57,063 nt of DNA. Source: Alkalinema sp. RU_4_3. Its GTDB lineage: Bacteria; Cyanobacteriota; Cyanobacteriia; Leptolyngbyales; Leptolyngbyaceae. A model generated the notes under the pieces. The model was not told the DNA's origin. It did no database searches and worked only from the letters and a program-made list of their open reading frames with translations. Shown here in pieces: positions 20,090 to 30,427 of this stretch; within the stretch, counting starts at the first letter, position 1; each line of letters starts with the position of its first letter. The stretch is taken from contig JAAUSA010000006.1 of the NCBI GenBank assembly GCA_012031975.1, positions 1-57,063 on the forward strand. Reading direction: 5' to 3'. Position numbers and translations under genes: made by a program.

Positions 20090-21343
20090 CTATGCGGGGG
20101 ATAGACTTCCTGAGGCCTTAGCTTCAGCCGCCATCCCTAAATGCTTCTCAATGATTTGTAAAACCTTGATCGCATCGGGGGGCTTAGACATGAAGTCCGA
20201 GGCCCCAGACATCTTGGCGCGCATCCGATCGATTACGCCGTCATGGCCCGTCAAAATGACGATCGGAATACTTTGAAAAGCCGAGGTCTTTCTCAGGAAG
20301 GTGCATAGTTCATAGCCGTTGGTATTGGGCATGACCAAATCTAAGAAAATTAGATCGGGCTTGTCCTGCAACAGCGTTGCAATCCCTTGGAGGGGATTGG
20401 TGATGCTACGAACTTCATAGCCAAAGGGTTCGAGAATTTCCCGAACCTGTTCGCCAATCATGGGGCTATCATCCACACAGGCAATAACTCCCTTCTTGAC
20501 AGGGGCCGTCGGAGCCGCTGCCGCTGCACTGGCTGCTGGCTGACTGGGACTGACCTGAAGCAGCGTCCGTTCCTCGTCCTCTTCCCGAATAAAGGGATTC
20601 GGCAAATCAGGCAGTTCCTTGAGGGAAATCAGCCCTTGGTTCATCAGCGGCAAAATCGATCGCAGGACCTCAGGAAGCGATCGCTTCATTTGGATGGCCA
20701 CGTCCCAGAAGGTCCGTTGCCCCTGCATCAATTTCATCAGCTTCACCGAAATCTCCGCTGGTACCACCAGGGTGAGTTTCTTTGGATCCGTGATCACGGG
20801 CACCATTTCCGGGGTGAAGTTGGGCAGGAGGGCCTGCAATTGGTCAAACCCCGAGTTGCGCCATTGCTCACGCAGCTGTTGGGCCTCGTGAATCACCTGG
20901 GCAATGGACAGGAAGGCCGCCTGTTGGGGCACCTCCAGTCCGGGGTTCCACTCCGTATCGAGCCTTGCATGGCCCACAAACCCAAACACCACTTCCTGGA
21001 CAACGCTTTGAATCGCTGCCTTGGCCTGGGTGGTTGTGATCCGGCCTTGCTGAACGGCCTGTTCGAGCACATCAGCTCCCCAAATCGGTCGGCTAGACTG
21101 TACGGTGCTCAGCCAGCCAGACTGATAGCACTCAGGGCAATGCTGCTGAAACGCACGTTTCCAACGTCTGACTGGGTGGGTGTCGCTATCCGCGTACACC
21201 AACCGCCCAAAGTAGAAGTAGAGTCGCCACTGAGAGAAGGGAGCGTCCTTTAATGTGATTACCAATTCGCCCGTGGACCGTCGCTGACTGAGCATCAGCA
21301 GGTCGTAGGAGATCTTGGTAATCACGGTCATTTCTTGATCCAT
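20090..21343 (-). CDS. PatA-type response regulator (PilG/PixG): PATAN domain plus receiver
   Basis: A 417-aa protein, the first gene of the taxis operon. The N-terminal PATAN/DUF4388 region (about 1-250) starts with TKISYDLLMLSQRRSTGELV and LYFYFGRLVYADSDTHPVRRW. A linker rich in Ala/Pro (QPAASAAAAAPTAPVKK) leads to a C-terminal receiver GVIACVDDSPMIGEQVREIL with phospho-Asp in LIFLDLVMPNTNGYELC and Lys in FMSKPPDAIK. PATAN-REC regulators in cyanobacteria control the direction of type IV pilus motility and cell-type patterning; here it is most likely the PilG/PixG-equivalent output. Upstream lies a 438-bp gene-free stretch with an inverted repeat. Confidence 0.9.
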   Translation of the reverse strand: MDQEMTVITKISYDLLMLSQRRSTGELVITLKDAPFSQWRLYFYFGRLVYADSDTHPVRRWKRAFQQHCPECYQSGWLSTVQSSRPIWGADVLEQAVQQGRITTTQAKAAIQSVVQEVVFGFVGHARLDTEWNPGLEVPQQAAFLSIAQVIHEAQQLREQWRNSGFDQLQALLPNFTPEMVPVITDPKKLTLVVPAEISVKLMKLMQGQRTFWDVAIQMKRSLPEVLRSILPLMNQGLISLKELPDLPNPFIREEDEERTLLQVSPSQPAASAAAAAPTAPVKKGVIACVDDSPMIGEQVREILEPFGYEVRSITNPLQGIATLLQDKPDLIFLDLVMPNTNGYELCTFLRKTSAFQSIPIVILTGHDGVIDRMRAKMSGASDFMSKPPDAIKVLQIIEKHLGMAAEAKASGSLSPA

Positions 21344-21781
21344 AGCTTACCGTCGCTCTTCTAAAGCCAAGGTTGGAAACGTACTTGTGAATGGGTCTGG
21401 GAAACCGGGCAAGGGGATACCTGGGGAGAAGCGGACAAAAAACTGAGGCCTCAAAGGCTTTGGTCTTCTATCAGAATCTCCGGACAAGGGATGACCTGAC
21501 CGGTAGGTATATAAATAAGCCTGTTTATATAGTTGACAGTGCAGCGGCAAAAGATGCAGTGGGATAAATCTTTTTCGGCGATTATTCTTGGATTTCAGGG
21601 ATTTTACGGATGGGTCTGGGCTCCGACCCCAGGATCGATCCCATAAAAAATCCGTCGCTTTTGAGCTATTTCTCGGCGACAGATGACAATTTCGTCAAAA
21701 GTTGGGTTTGTTGGTTGTGCCCGATCGCGGCGGTTGGCGCCGTGGTTTTGCGGGGAGGGCGTCGGAGGCTGGGTTTGGGCG
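21344..21781. promoter_or_regulatory. Leader/promoter region of the taxis operon with an 8-bp inverted repeat
   Basis: 438 bp with no convincing gene. At 21508-21531 lies TATATAAA-8 nt-TTTATATA, a perfect inverted repeat that also supplies -10-like TATA sequences on both strands; it could be an operator or simply the AT-rich promoter core for the minus-strand operon beginning at 21343. Closer to the kinase end, CTGGG-7 nt-CCCAG around 21617-21633 could be a weak terminator for the histidine kinase transcript, but no T run follows. Confidence 0.4.
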
Positions 21782-23261
21782 TTAGGGTTTGTGGGGGGAG
21801 CGGCTGCGTTCGATCGGCAGGAAAATCGTCAGCACTTCGCCCTCTTCCTCCCGCTGGCGGACAATCATCTTGCCGCCCATGGCCTGGAAGAGGTTCTTGG
21901 TGACAGCTAGGTTGAGGCTGATGCTGCCCGTTTCGGGCTGGAACATGAGGATCTGACCCAGGGACTTAAGCAGGGGACTGTGGGGTTTTGAAGCGCCGGC
22001 ATCCTGGGCGGCGCGGGTCTCGACCTGGAGCTTGAGCTGGTGGCCGGCGATCGTGGCCTCCACTTGAATCGTGCTCCCCGAAGGAAGACTGCGGGCCGAT
22101 CGCTCGATCAGGCTCGTCAGCGTCTGATTCAGCATGGTGGGGTCGGTCATGACGCTGGGTAAATGCTGGGGCAGCAGCACCTCTAGGGTGAGTCCCCGCT
22201 GGCTAGCCTGCTTTTGCCAATGGGGGATGCTGTGCTCGAAGAGTTGATCGAGATCGATCGCCGTCAGGGACAGGCCCGACTGCTGAGTGGTTTCGAGTTC
22301 GACGGCGCGGAAAATTAAGCCAAAGCGATTGATCTGCTCCGAGCATTCACGCTCGATCATCTCCAGGCGTTTGACCACGTCGGGGGTGAGTTCGAGGCGT
22401 TTTAGCAGGGACTTGGTCAGGGTTTGAATGGTGGTCAGGGGGGTGCGGACCTCATGGGCAAAGGCTTGCAGGAGATCGACGTCCAGTAGGTTTGCCCCCA
22501 GGGGTTTGCCCAGGTCGCGGGGGGCCGCTGGGTGACCCGCTGAACGGCGGCGGCCAGGGCATTTTCATCCTGGTGGCTGGGGGCCGCTTCCTGGGGTTCC
22601 GGCAGGCAGGCCATCAGGGTCTGGGTGAACTGGCCGATCGCTTCGTAGGGTGGTGCGACGGGGGGGAAACTGGGCGAATCGCCTGGTCCAGGGCCGCCAG
22701 ATGCTGCTCATTCAGCATGACGACCCGCAGCCGGAGAATTTGCCAGATGCGATCGTTGATGTCGGGGTCGAAGGAAAACCAGAACTGGGGCTGCCCTTGG
22801 CTGTTTTGGCTGAGCAGCAGCGTCAGACTAAAGGTGTTCGTGCGCACCATGCAAAACTGCTCCGCCGCCAGACAGTCCTGGGGTACCAGGGTAATGGTGT
22901 GGTGGGGCGCATCGTCGGCATTGGGTTTTGTAAAGGCGGCGACGGCGGCGGGGGCCAGGCGACGGGCGATCCCGAAGGCAGCGGCCAGCGGGTGGGCCGT
23001 GAAGGTCCAGTTGTCAAACTGCTGAAGAATTTCGGGATGGCCGATGATCGGCGCGGGGCCGGAGAGAATTAGACCGCTGCGATCGCCCTCCTCAGGCTTC
23101 GGCAGCGTCTGAAGCAGCAATTCCAGGGCGAGCACGGCGCCGCGCCATTCCCGCTGCGATCGCGCGGTCCGCTGGGCGATCGTCAGACCCAAGTGGGAAC
23201 CCGTCGCCAGCATGGGGCGGTCTAAAACCTGCGATAAACTTGGCAAAACCCAGTCGCCCAT
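21782..23261 (-). CDS. Sensor histidine kinase, cytoplasmic, two frameshifts
   Basis: About 493 aa once one C is restored in each of two C runs (near 22665 and near 22520). The N-terminal part (MGDWVLPSLSQVLDRPMLAT) contains no recognised sensor domain but has a DICT-like look (LVPQDCLAAEQFCMVRTNTF, FWFSFDPDI), a cyanobacterial input region often found in regulators; this is a weak impression. The C-terminal half has the H-box QAFAHEVRTPLTTIQTLTKS (phospho-His) and a divergent ATPase domain ending GEVLTIFLPIERS, without a clear N box. No membrane segment is seen. The gene reads toward the PatA-like operon, and a role in its control is possible but unproven. It is divergent from the DUF1350 gene. 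Confidence 0.75.
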
Positions 23262-23463
23262 GGTGGTTTGGTGCTCAATGACTTATGTCAGAAGGTGAAT
23301 CGAACGCTACGGATCTTTTAGTACATCAATTACCTCTGAGAGTACCCCGAATACCGGGGCTTTGTGAGCCGTAGAACCGAACCGTTTCAGGTGGCAATCT
23401 CCCCACCCATGGGAGATCTGTGGCAGGGTAGGTTAGAAAGCGATCGCACGACAGGTATTGTCC

Positions 23464-24243
23464 ATGGACTGGCAGGAAATTTTTGGCAATTGGGTTTTGG
23501 TACCGCCCCGTCCAGTCGGCGTGGTGCATTTTCTGGGGGGCGCCTTCATTGCCGCTGCCCCCCACATCACCTATCGCCGTCTGCTGGAATACCTGGCCGA
23601 TCGTGGCTTTGTCGTGGTCGCCACGCCCTTTATCAATACCTTTGACCACACCGTGATCGCCGAGGAAGTCCTATGGAGCTTTAACAAGGCCCTGGATCTG
23701 TTGGAGAGGCGATCGCGCATCGAACCTAGGTTGCCCATTTATGGGGTGGGTCACAGCATGGGCTGCAAACTGCATCTGCTGGTTGGGAGCCTGTTTGAAT
23801 CGGTCGAGCGATCGGGCAATGTGCTGATTTCCTTCAATAATTTTGCGGCCAGGGAATCGATCCCGATGTTCTCGCAGTTTAGCCAGCTCGCCCCGACCCC
23901 AGCGATCCCCACGGAATTCAAACCCTCGCCCCAGGAGACCAAGCGCCTGGTGGCCCAGCATTACCAGGTGCAGCGCAATCTGTTGATCAAGTTTTCCAAC
24001 GACAGCCTCGATCAATCCCTGCCGCTGGCGGACCTGTTGGAGAACAGTTTTCCGGGATCGATCGCGACGCAAAGACTCCGAGGCAACCACCTCACCCCCC
24101 TGGGCCAAAATCTCAATACCCGCACCATGGGCCTCGGGGGCTTTGCGCCCATCAATATGATCGGGGACTTTGTGCAGCAGGAGGTGTTTCGGGAATTGGG
24201 CCAGTTGGAGGATGTGATGGGATGCTGGCTGGCCGGGGTTTAA
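23464..24243 (+). CDS. DUF1350 family alpha/beta-hydrolase-like protein
   Basis: 259 aa from the ATG at 23464 (MDWQEIFGNWVLVPPRPVGV). The family pattern VHFLGGAFIAAAPHITYRRLLEYLA and a nucleophile-elbow-like GVGHSMGCKLHLL (about residues 93-105) suggest an alpha/beta hydrolase, conserved in cyanobacteria and plastids. A C-terminal RLRGNHLTPLGQ could supply the catalytic His. The substrate is unknown. A two-codon longer start (23458) is possible. Divergent from the histidine kinase with about 200 bp between. Confidence 0.8.
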   Translation: MDWQEIFGNWVLVPPRPVGVVHFLGGAFIAAAPHITYRRLLEYLADRGFVVVATPFINTFDHTVIAEEVLWSFNKALDLLERRSRIEPRLPIYGVGHSMGCKLHLLVGSLFESVERSGNVLISFNNFAARESIPMFSQFSQLAPTPAIPTEFKPSPQETKRLVAQHYQVQRNLLIKFSNDSLDQSLPLADLLENSFPGSIATQRLRGNHLTPLGQNLNTRTMGLGGFAPINMIGDFVQQEVFRELGQLEDVMGCWLAGV

Positions 24244-24328
24244 ATGGCTGGGCGGATCGATCGCTTGAGTCTTATAATCGGGGGGTTTTGTCTAAAAGCT
24301 GTCCAACTATGAGAAAGGAGTGACTGGG

Positions 24329-24706
24329 GTGAATCAACTGGTGAATCAACAGCTATCGTTATCTGACGCCGTCCCGACCCTAGAACTGATGGAAGTCGAG
24401 GCCGTCCAGAAGGCCTTAAATCGATCGCGCGCCTCGATCTATCGCTATGCCAACACCGATCCCAAGGTGCTCAATCCGCCCTACGATCCCACGCGCCTCA
24501 ATCCCGAACTGCGCAATCAGGAGTCCGAATCCCTGCGGTTCCATCCCAATGAGGTGGCTAGGTTTGCCAGGGATGTATTGCGCATCAAACAGGTGACCAT
24601 TGAGGTGCAGCCCCAGATTCTGGACCATACCGACGGCGTATTGCAGGCGATCTTGGTGGAGTTGCAGCAGATTCGGCAGTTGTTAGAGGATCGATCGTCG
24701 ATCTAA
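24329..24706 (+). CDS. Putative helix-turn-helix protein of unknown role
   Basis: Up to 125 aa from a GTG at 24329. I prefer this start to the GTG at 24320 because AAGGAG (24315-24320) then lies 8 nt upstream. The segment LELMEVEAVQKALNRSRASI followed by YRYANTDP looks like a helix-turn-helix of the MerR or excisionase kind, in which a sequence-specific helix begins SRASIYRY. The C-terminal half (QPQILDHTDGVLQAILVELQ) is helical and may mediate oligomers. Small DNA-binding proteins of this type are common in cyanobacteria without assigned function. Confidence 0.55.
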   Translation: MNQLVNQQLSLSDAVPTLELMEVEAVQKALNRSRASIYRYANTDPKVLNPPYDPTRLNPELRNQESESLRFHPNEVARFARDVLRIKQVTIEVQPQILDHTDGVLQAILVELQQIRQLLEDRSSI

Positions 24707-24908
24707 AAATATGTCGATCTAAATATTCGACTAGAGGATCGCATGCCGTACGGGAATTCCGCCTTTTGGGCGATATTCCTCCCCAGAAAAATTGTTAATA
24801 TAAAGGCAATGCAAGCATTATTGTAGAGTTTCTACCGTGGTTGTTTGTATGGGGCACGATTTTTGGCGGACCAATTCCTTGGTTATCCGATTGCGCTGCC
24901 TCTGTCGA

Positions 24909-25115
24909 ATGAGTTCAACATTTATGCAATCAGGCCTACCGCCTCGTCCGCTCGCTCGTCCACTCTATACGGCTAACATTTTGGGTACGGCGATCGCGCT
25001 CTTTACCCTAGTGGGGCCACTCTTGATCATCAATCGCTATGCCCCGGACCGAACTGGACGAGAGACCGTGGTGCAGACCGCCGTTTCTACCAAGGTTTCT
25101 ACCAAACGGCCCTAA
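24909..25115 (+). CDS. Small single-span membrane protein
   Basis: 68 aa starting at ATG 24909 (MSSTFMQSGLPPRPLARPLY). One transmembrane segment, NILGTAIALFTLVGPLLIIN (about residues 23-42), is flanked by a positively charged N-terminus and RYAPDR after it. A longer frame begins upstream at 24837, but its extra residues look non-biological. No known family; similar one-span proteins occur in other cyanobacteria before DUF3318 genes as far as I remember, but I cannot verify that. Confidence 0.5.
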   Translation: MSSTFMQSGLPPRPLARPLYTANILGTAIALFTLVGPLLIINRYAPDRTGRETVVQTAVSTKVSTKRP

Positions 25116-25260
25116 ATCTGAGGGTTCTATTTCCCCCTCGGGGATCCCAACCGAGTCGGGGGAGATAACCGACTGTTAACCCTGGCTCCTGTGATTCAGG
25201 GTTAAAGCTATGATAGTTTGTACAACTGTTATTCCCACGCCTGACGGAGCCGATCCTACT

Positions 25261-25911
25261 ATGACTTCCTATGCTGCTTCTACGGCTAGAGCCGAGATGA
25301 GTGAACTGCGGCGGCTGAAGAGTTTATTGCCGCCGGAGTTGCAAAGCTGGGTGCTTATTGAGGTGGCCACGGCGGTCAATCCGCCGCTGATTACCTGTGA
25401 GGAAATTGGCCGCGACGAAGTGGAGATTCAAATTGATATGCCGAAGTGGGATCAGCTGGCGATCGACCAGCGCAACCTGCTGTTTTGGCATGAGGTGGGC
25501 CGGGTCCAGGCGGATTCGATTCCGCGCGACGGCTGGGAAATGGCGGCTCTGGCGATCGGCCTGGGCGGTGCCGTTGGCGAACTGTGGGTCCAAGATGGTC
25601 TGCTGCTGGTGCTAGCCATGGGCCTTTCGGGCGTGGCGGGCTGGCGACTGTTCCAAAAGAACAATGGGGAAAAGGCCTCCCTTGAAGATATTGAGGCCGA
25701 TGAACGGGCGATCCAACTGGCCACAAGGTTTGGCTATAGCTTGCCCAATGCCTACAAGAGTCTGGGCAGCGCCTTGAAGATGCTCGTGGAAGACACGCCC
25801 AAGAAAAATCTGCGGCGCCGCTACGAACTGCGCCTATCGGCTTTGAAAAAGAGTGCCGCCAAGGCCAAGGCCAAGTCCCAGGGTAACCAGCAGGAAGTCT
25901 ATGACTACTAA
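25261..25911 (+). CDS. DUF3318 domain protein
   Basis: 216 aa from ATG 25261 (MTSYAASTARAEMSELRRLK), chosen over 25210 because the family starts near LRRLKSLLPPELQSWV. It has FWHEVGRVQADSIPRDGWEM, then two hydrophobic stretches (ALAIGLGGAVGELWVQDGLL and LLVLAMGLSGVAGWRLF) and a Lys/Ala-rich C-terminus. The HEVGR preceding a hydrophobic segment recalls a metalloprotease helix (HExxx) but lacks the second His of HExxH. Restricted to cyanobacteria to my knowledge; function unknown. Followed by the M50 gene after 119 bp. Confidence 0.75.
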   Translation: MTSYAASTARAEMSELRRLKSLLPPELQSWVLIEVATAVNPPLITCEEIGRDEVEIQIDMPKWDQLAIDQRNLLFWHEVGRVQADSIPRDGWEMAALAIGLGGAVGELWVQDGLLLVLAMGLSGVAGWRLFQKNNGEKASLEDIEADERAIQLATRFGYSLPNAYKSLGSALKMLVEDTPKKNLRRRYELRLSALKKSAAKAKAKSQGNQQEVYDY

Positions 25912-26030
25912 TGGAATTTTCGGGGTGGCAAAGGCCCCTCCGCTAGGGAATTGAGGGGAAATACGGGCGATCGCGCCCCCCATACCGGGCACATTGCGAC
26001 AAAGCAATCCTCTCGACCCATTCCCCACCT

Positions 26031-28441
26031 GTGTCTATCCTGTTGGCCCTGATCTATCCTTTTCTGCCTTTGCTCGTGGTCTTCCTGCTGTTGCAGGGCA
26101 CCACGGTGCTGCTTCTGTACAAAAATCTGATGCAGACAAAACTGCGTCAGCCCCGCTACCAGTTGGAGGCCCTAGATTCCCTGCCCTCCTACTATCAAAA
26201 GCTGTTTCAGGCGGCGATCGCCCCCATGACGGCCCTGGGGTTTGAGCAGGTTGGGGCGGTGCGGGTCCAGAAGATGGTGGCCTTGGATCTGGAGACCGAG
26301 GACCGAGTGCTGTGGTTTTACCATTCGGAAACGGGGACCTACGCGGAGGTGGATCTGCGCTTTCCCGTTGAAAGTAGTGATGCCTGGAACATCAGCTTGA
26401 TGACGGCGCTCTCCGATGGCCAGTGGCTACTGACCCTAAATGGCCAGATTCATGGGGTGGTGGGGTCCTTTCCCCAGACGATTTTGCAGGACAGCTATAG
26501 TCCGGACTGGGAGACCCAGTGGCAGATGCATCGCGATCGCCTAACCTGTCTGCCGGAGCCCCTGGCCTTGGCGCCGGAACAGTTCGCGGCAGCATTGGAG
26601 CAGTTCTACGACAGTTATTTCGACGCCCTCGTGCAAAAACGCTGCTTCAAACGCAGCGGCGACAGCTTTTACTTCCGCCCCCTCTCGGCCCTGAGGACCG
26701 CCTGGCAGGTCAAGCGCGGCAATAGCAAAGTGGCAAAACGCCGCAGCCAGCGCCAGGCCCTCTTGGTCAAACAGCCCGAGCTGCAAGTCGAGCTGCCCCT
26801 GGAGATCCAGGCCCTGGGGTTCCACCGGATGCGGGCGATCGAGCGGGGCAGCCGGAAGTTGAAGTGGGGCAAGTGGTTTTTGCTGGGCAGTTTGGTTCTG
26901 TTTTTGGTCCTAGGCTTCGCCTTGCCCTACAGCTCGGGTCTGTTTTTAAATGGGCCGGGGAACTGGGTGTTTAACCTGATGTTTGTGCTGGTGTTCCATG
27001 AGTTGGGCCATTTTGGGGCCATGAAGCTGTTTGGCTACCAGGATGTGACGATGTTTTTCCTGCCCTTGATGGGGGCGGCGGTGTCGGGGCGCAAGGTGGA
27101 TGCGAGTCTGGCCCAGAAGGTTTGGATGCTGCTGGCGGGACCCCTGCCGGGGCTACTCCTAGGGTTTGGGTTACTGGTGGGGCAAGTCAAGGCGGCTGAG
27201 AGTCTGGCCTGGATGCTGATTGCGATCAATTTGGCGAACTTACTGCCGATCTTGCCCTTGGATGGCGGGAAGATCGCCCATTTAGTTTTATTCTCGCGGT
27301 TTCCCGTCCTGGATGTGATCTTCCGAGGCACAGGTGTGTTTTTTCTCGGACTCTTGGGGGTGTTTGGCAGTCCTTTGTTATTGGTGCTGGCCGTGGTCGT
27401 GGCGATCGGTATCCCCAACAGCTATCGCACCGCCCAGCTCGATCGCGATCTACGGGGCTACGTCCGCAATGCACCGGAGATGGATCCCGACGATGTCTTG
27501 ATCACGGCCTTCCGTCAGATGCGATCGGCGGGCTACGACAAGCTGCCCTTTGCAAAACGGGACGCCATGGCGAATGAACTCCTAGAGCGCTACCACGAGG
27601 GCAAAACTTCGATCGTCAAGCGCTGGCTATTGGGCGGCTTGTACAGTTTGACCCTGTTGGGTGGGGTTTCGGGCACAATCCTGGCCGTCGCCCCTAAGAT
27701 GTCACCGATGTTCCAGGCGATGTTTCAGTCTGGGAAGGGGCGCGATCGAGCGGTCCAAACCAGCATGCGTGAACACCTTCAGCAGAGGATCGACCAGGTC
27801 ACCCAACAGATCCAGGCCAAACCCCAGGAGGCTCGCCTCTATAGGCAGCGGGCCGGAATGTATCTCTCACTGGCCTCAACTGTGGCGGAGGAATCTGCGG
27901 CGGTCGAATCCGAAGAAGGTCCCTGGGATGAATCACGGTTGCAGGCCACCCGACAGGAAGTCGTCACCCCAGAGGGGCGGCCATTCCTAGTGAAGGCCCT
28001 CGCCGACTACGGAAGCGCGATCGCCCTCGCCCCGAAATCCGAAACCTACCGCCAACGCGCCAATCTCCACCGCCGCCTACAAAACCACAGCGCCGAAATT
28101 GCCGACTACAGCGCCATTCTCAAACGCCTGCCGAACGATCAACCGAGCCTAGCTGATCGCGCCCAGGCCTACGCCCGTCGGGGTCAACTGGCCCAGGCCA
28201 GACTCGACCTCGACGCCCTGATCAAACTCGACAATCAACGGGGCGACTACTACCTCCAACGGGCCAACCTGCGCCACCAGCTCAAGGACTATCGGGGCGC
28301 GATCGCCGATTCTGATGCCGCCCTACAACTGGATGCCCAAAACGCCGCTGCCTACGAAATCCGCAGCTACGCCCGCAAAGCCCTAGGCGACAGCAAACTG
28401 GCAGCCGCTGATTTCCAAAATCCCAGGCCCTACGCGAATAA
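26031..28441 (+). CDS. M50 family site-2-type membrane metalloprotease with C-terminal TPR repeats, one frameshift near the end
   Basis: 803 aa, GTG start at 26031 (SILLALIYPFLPLLVVFLLL is the first membrane segment). The central part is a multi-span membrane domain with the zinc motif HELGH (about residues 323-327, in FVLVFHELGHFGAMKLFG) and LPILPLDGGKIAH (D about 411), the S2P second metal ligand. Then come a further membrane span (about 545-560) and at least three TPR units (ALADYGSAIALAPKS, AEIADYSAILKRLPN, GAIADSDAALQLDAQN). At 28420 one A is missing; restoring it changes FQNPRPYANK to FQKSQALRE and a stop at 28441. Without it the frame reads into gshA. The substrate is unknown; S2P proteases release membrane-held regulators. 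Confidence 0.85.
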
Positions 28442-28511
28442 GCGCGAACCCCACAGCCCCCTTTTTCCGCCATACTGGGAAGGATCTGTTGGCCGGAAAA
28501 GGGGAGCAACC

Positions 28512-29646
28512 ATGCTGCTATCAAAAGGATTTGAAATCGAAGTCTACACCGGGACAGCCACCGGAGAAATTATCGGCCTGTCCGACAAAATTGTCGGCAC
28601 CTTGCCCGGTTTTGTCCGCGAACCCGACAGCCGCAATGTGGAATACACCACCTCACCCAGCTACCGCTACGAGCGATCGCTCTGCGATCTGCTCACCCCT
28701 CGCTACGACCTGCGCAACTATCTCAAAACCCTGGGCGACTACACCCTCGTCCCCGGCAGTACCCTCCCCTTAAGCGGGGCGGAACGCTTCTGGCGATCGG
28801 ACCCCGGCAACCCCTACCACACCTACATTGAGCAAACCTACGGCACCAATGTGGTCACGGCCAGCGTCCATATCAACCTAGGCATCGCGGATCCAGAACT
28901 CCTGATGCGGGCCTGTCGCCTAGTGCGCGTCGAAGCCCCCCTTTATCTCGCCCTCAGCGCCTCCTCACCCTTCTTCAGCGGCAAGGTCACAGGCAGCCAC
29001 TCCACAAGATGGGCCTTGTTCCCCAAAACCCCCAAGCAGGTGCCGCTGTTTACCTCCCACGCCCATTTCATCCGTTGGACCGAAGAACAGCTCCAACTGG
29101 GCACCATGCAAAACGTCCGCCACCTCTGGTCCTCCGTCCGCCCCAACGGCGATCGCCGCCCCCTACAACCTGAATCGCCTGGAACTGCGGATCTGCGATC
29201 TCGTCAGCAACCCCATCGATCTGCTGGCGATCACCGCTCTGCTTGAATCCCGCCTGGCCCAATTGATCGCCGATCCCAACTTGGATCCCCTTCAGCAAAG
29301 CCAGCTCTCCCCCGAAGAACTAGCCGCCCTCGCCGACCAAAACGAAATTGCCGCTGCCCAAAACAGTCTGAATGCCCAGTTGTGCCATTGGGAAGACGGT
29401 CGGAACATTTCGGCCCGCGATTGGATCGACCTTATATATAAGGATGTCTGGCCCACGGCCAAGGCCAATGGAATTAGCTGTTTTCTGATGCCGATCGCCC
29501 GCATTCTCCGCGAAGGCAACGAGGCCCTGCGCTGGATTGAGCAGATTGAAGCGGGCAAGACCCCCCAGCAAGTGGTGGAGACGGCCATTCTCGCCATGCA
29601 CCAGGAAGAGCAAAATCTCCAAGGCGAACTTTGTCAGCCTGTATAG
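28512..29646 (+). CDS. gshA: Glutamate-cysteine ligase, cyanobacterial type, one frameshift
   Basis: First step of glutathione synthesis (gamma-glutamylcysteine from glutamate, cysteine and ATP). Starts at ATG 28512 after GGGGAGCAACC. Visible: LLSKGFEIEVYTGT, REPDSRNVEYTTSPSYRYE, PGSTLPLSGAERFWRSDPGN, YIEQTYGTNVVTASVHINLG, FTSHAHFIRWTEEQL. At about 29163 a C is extra: RRP is followed by YNLNRLELRICDLVSNPIDL only after dropping it. The second half then reads CHWEDGRNISARDWIDLIYK and MPIARILREGNEALRW, ending at 29646. Total 377 aa, the expected size. It follows the M50 gene by 70 bp. Glutathione is essential or near-essential in cyanobacteria, so the shift is probably an error. Confidence 0.9.
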
Positions 29647-29868
29647 ACCCCAAGAAAATGTGGATCCACACTGTTTAATTGCCCCCTAATCTTTTTTCTC
29701 TCGTTACAAGAACATAACAATCTTTAATATTTTCCCTCAAACTTCCGTTGCATTAGCGATCCCTATCAATGGAGATGGCAAATTATCCGGACGGAGTCTA
29801 TGTTTCGGCGAGGGAGGTAGATTTTTGGGGTGTTTACGTTCGTTGTTGTTTTGTTGCGTTGAGTTTTT

Positions 29869-30330
29869 ATGCCGCAAATTGTTCTGGTTAATCCGTTGAT
29901 TCCGCCAAATACTGGCAATATCGCCCGCACCTGTGCGGCTACAGGCACCGCCCTCCATCTTGTTGGCCCCCTGGGCTTTGAGCTGAGCGATCGCTACCTC
30001 AAGCGGGCGGGCCTAGACTATTGGCCCCATGTCAACCTGACAGTCCATGAATCCATTGAGACCTTCTACCTAGCTCAGCAGGAAATCGGGGGCCGTCTAC
30101 TGGGTTTCACAACTAAAGGGCGATGTAGTTATTTAGAGTACCCTTACCAGGAGAATGACTGGTTGTTGTTTGGCAGTGAGACGGAGGGGTTGCCGAAGGC
30201 GATTTTGGAGCGTTGCGCGCAGACGCTGTTTCTCCCAATGGCCCAGTCCGCCGTCCGTAGCCTGAATTTGTCGGTCAGTGTGGCGGTCTCCCTTTTCGAG
30301 GCGAAACGCCAGTTGGGCCACTGGTCCTAA
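29869..30330 (+). CDS. trmL: tRNA (cytidine/uridine(34)-2'-O)-methyltransferase
   Basis: 153-aa SPOUT methyltransferase that modifies the wobble base of tRNA-Leu species. Family blocks: IVLVNPLIPPNTGNIARTCA at the N-terminus, LHLVGPLGFELSDRYLKRAG, DYWPHV, then the SAM-binding knot LLFGSETEGLPKAIL and LFLPMAQSAVRSLNLSVSVA. Length is typical and the gene is intact. The 222 bp between gshA and this gene are gene-free. A good rho-independent terminator follows at 30390. Confidence 0.93.
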   Translation: MPQIVLVNPLIPPNTGNIARTCAATGTALHLVGPLGFELSDRYLKRAGLDYWPHVNLTVHESIETFYLAQQEIGGRLLGFTTKGRCSYLEYPYQENDWLLFGSETEGLPKAILERCAQTLFLPMAQSAVRSLNLSVSVAVSLFEAKRQLGHWS

Positions 30331-30389
30331 GGCCTGTTTGGAGCAGGGAAATTGTATATGAGTATCTATATATATAAGGTGTGAACAGA

Positions 30390-30427
30390 GGGCAGGCCAA
30401 GGGATAACTTTGGCCTGCCCTTTGTCT
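30390..30427 (+). terminator. Rho-independent terminator after trmL
   Basis: Perfect 11-bp stem GGGCAGGCCAA / TTGGCCTGCCC (30390-30400 with 30410-30420), 9-nt loop, then TTTGTCT. Confidence 0.85.
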
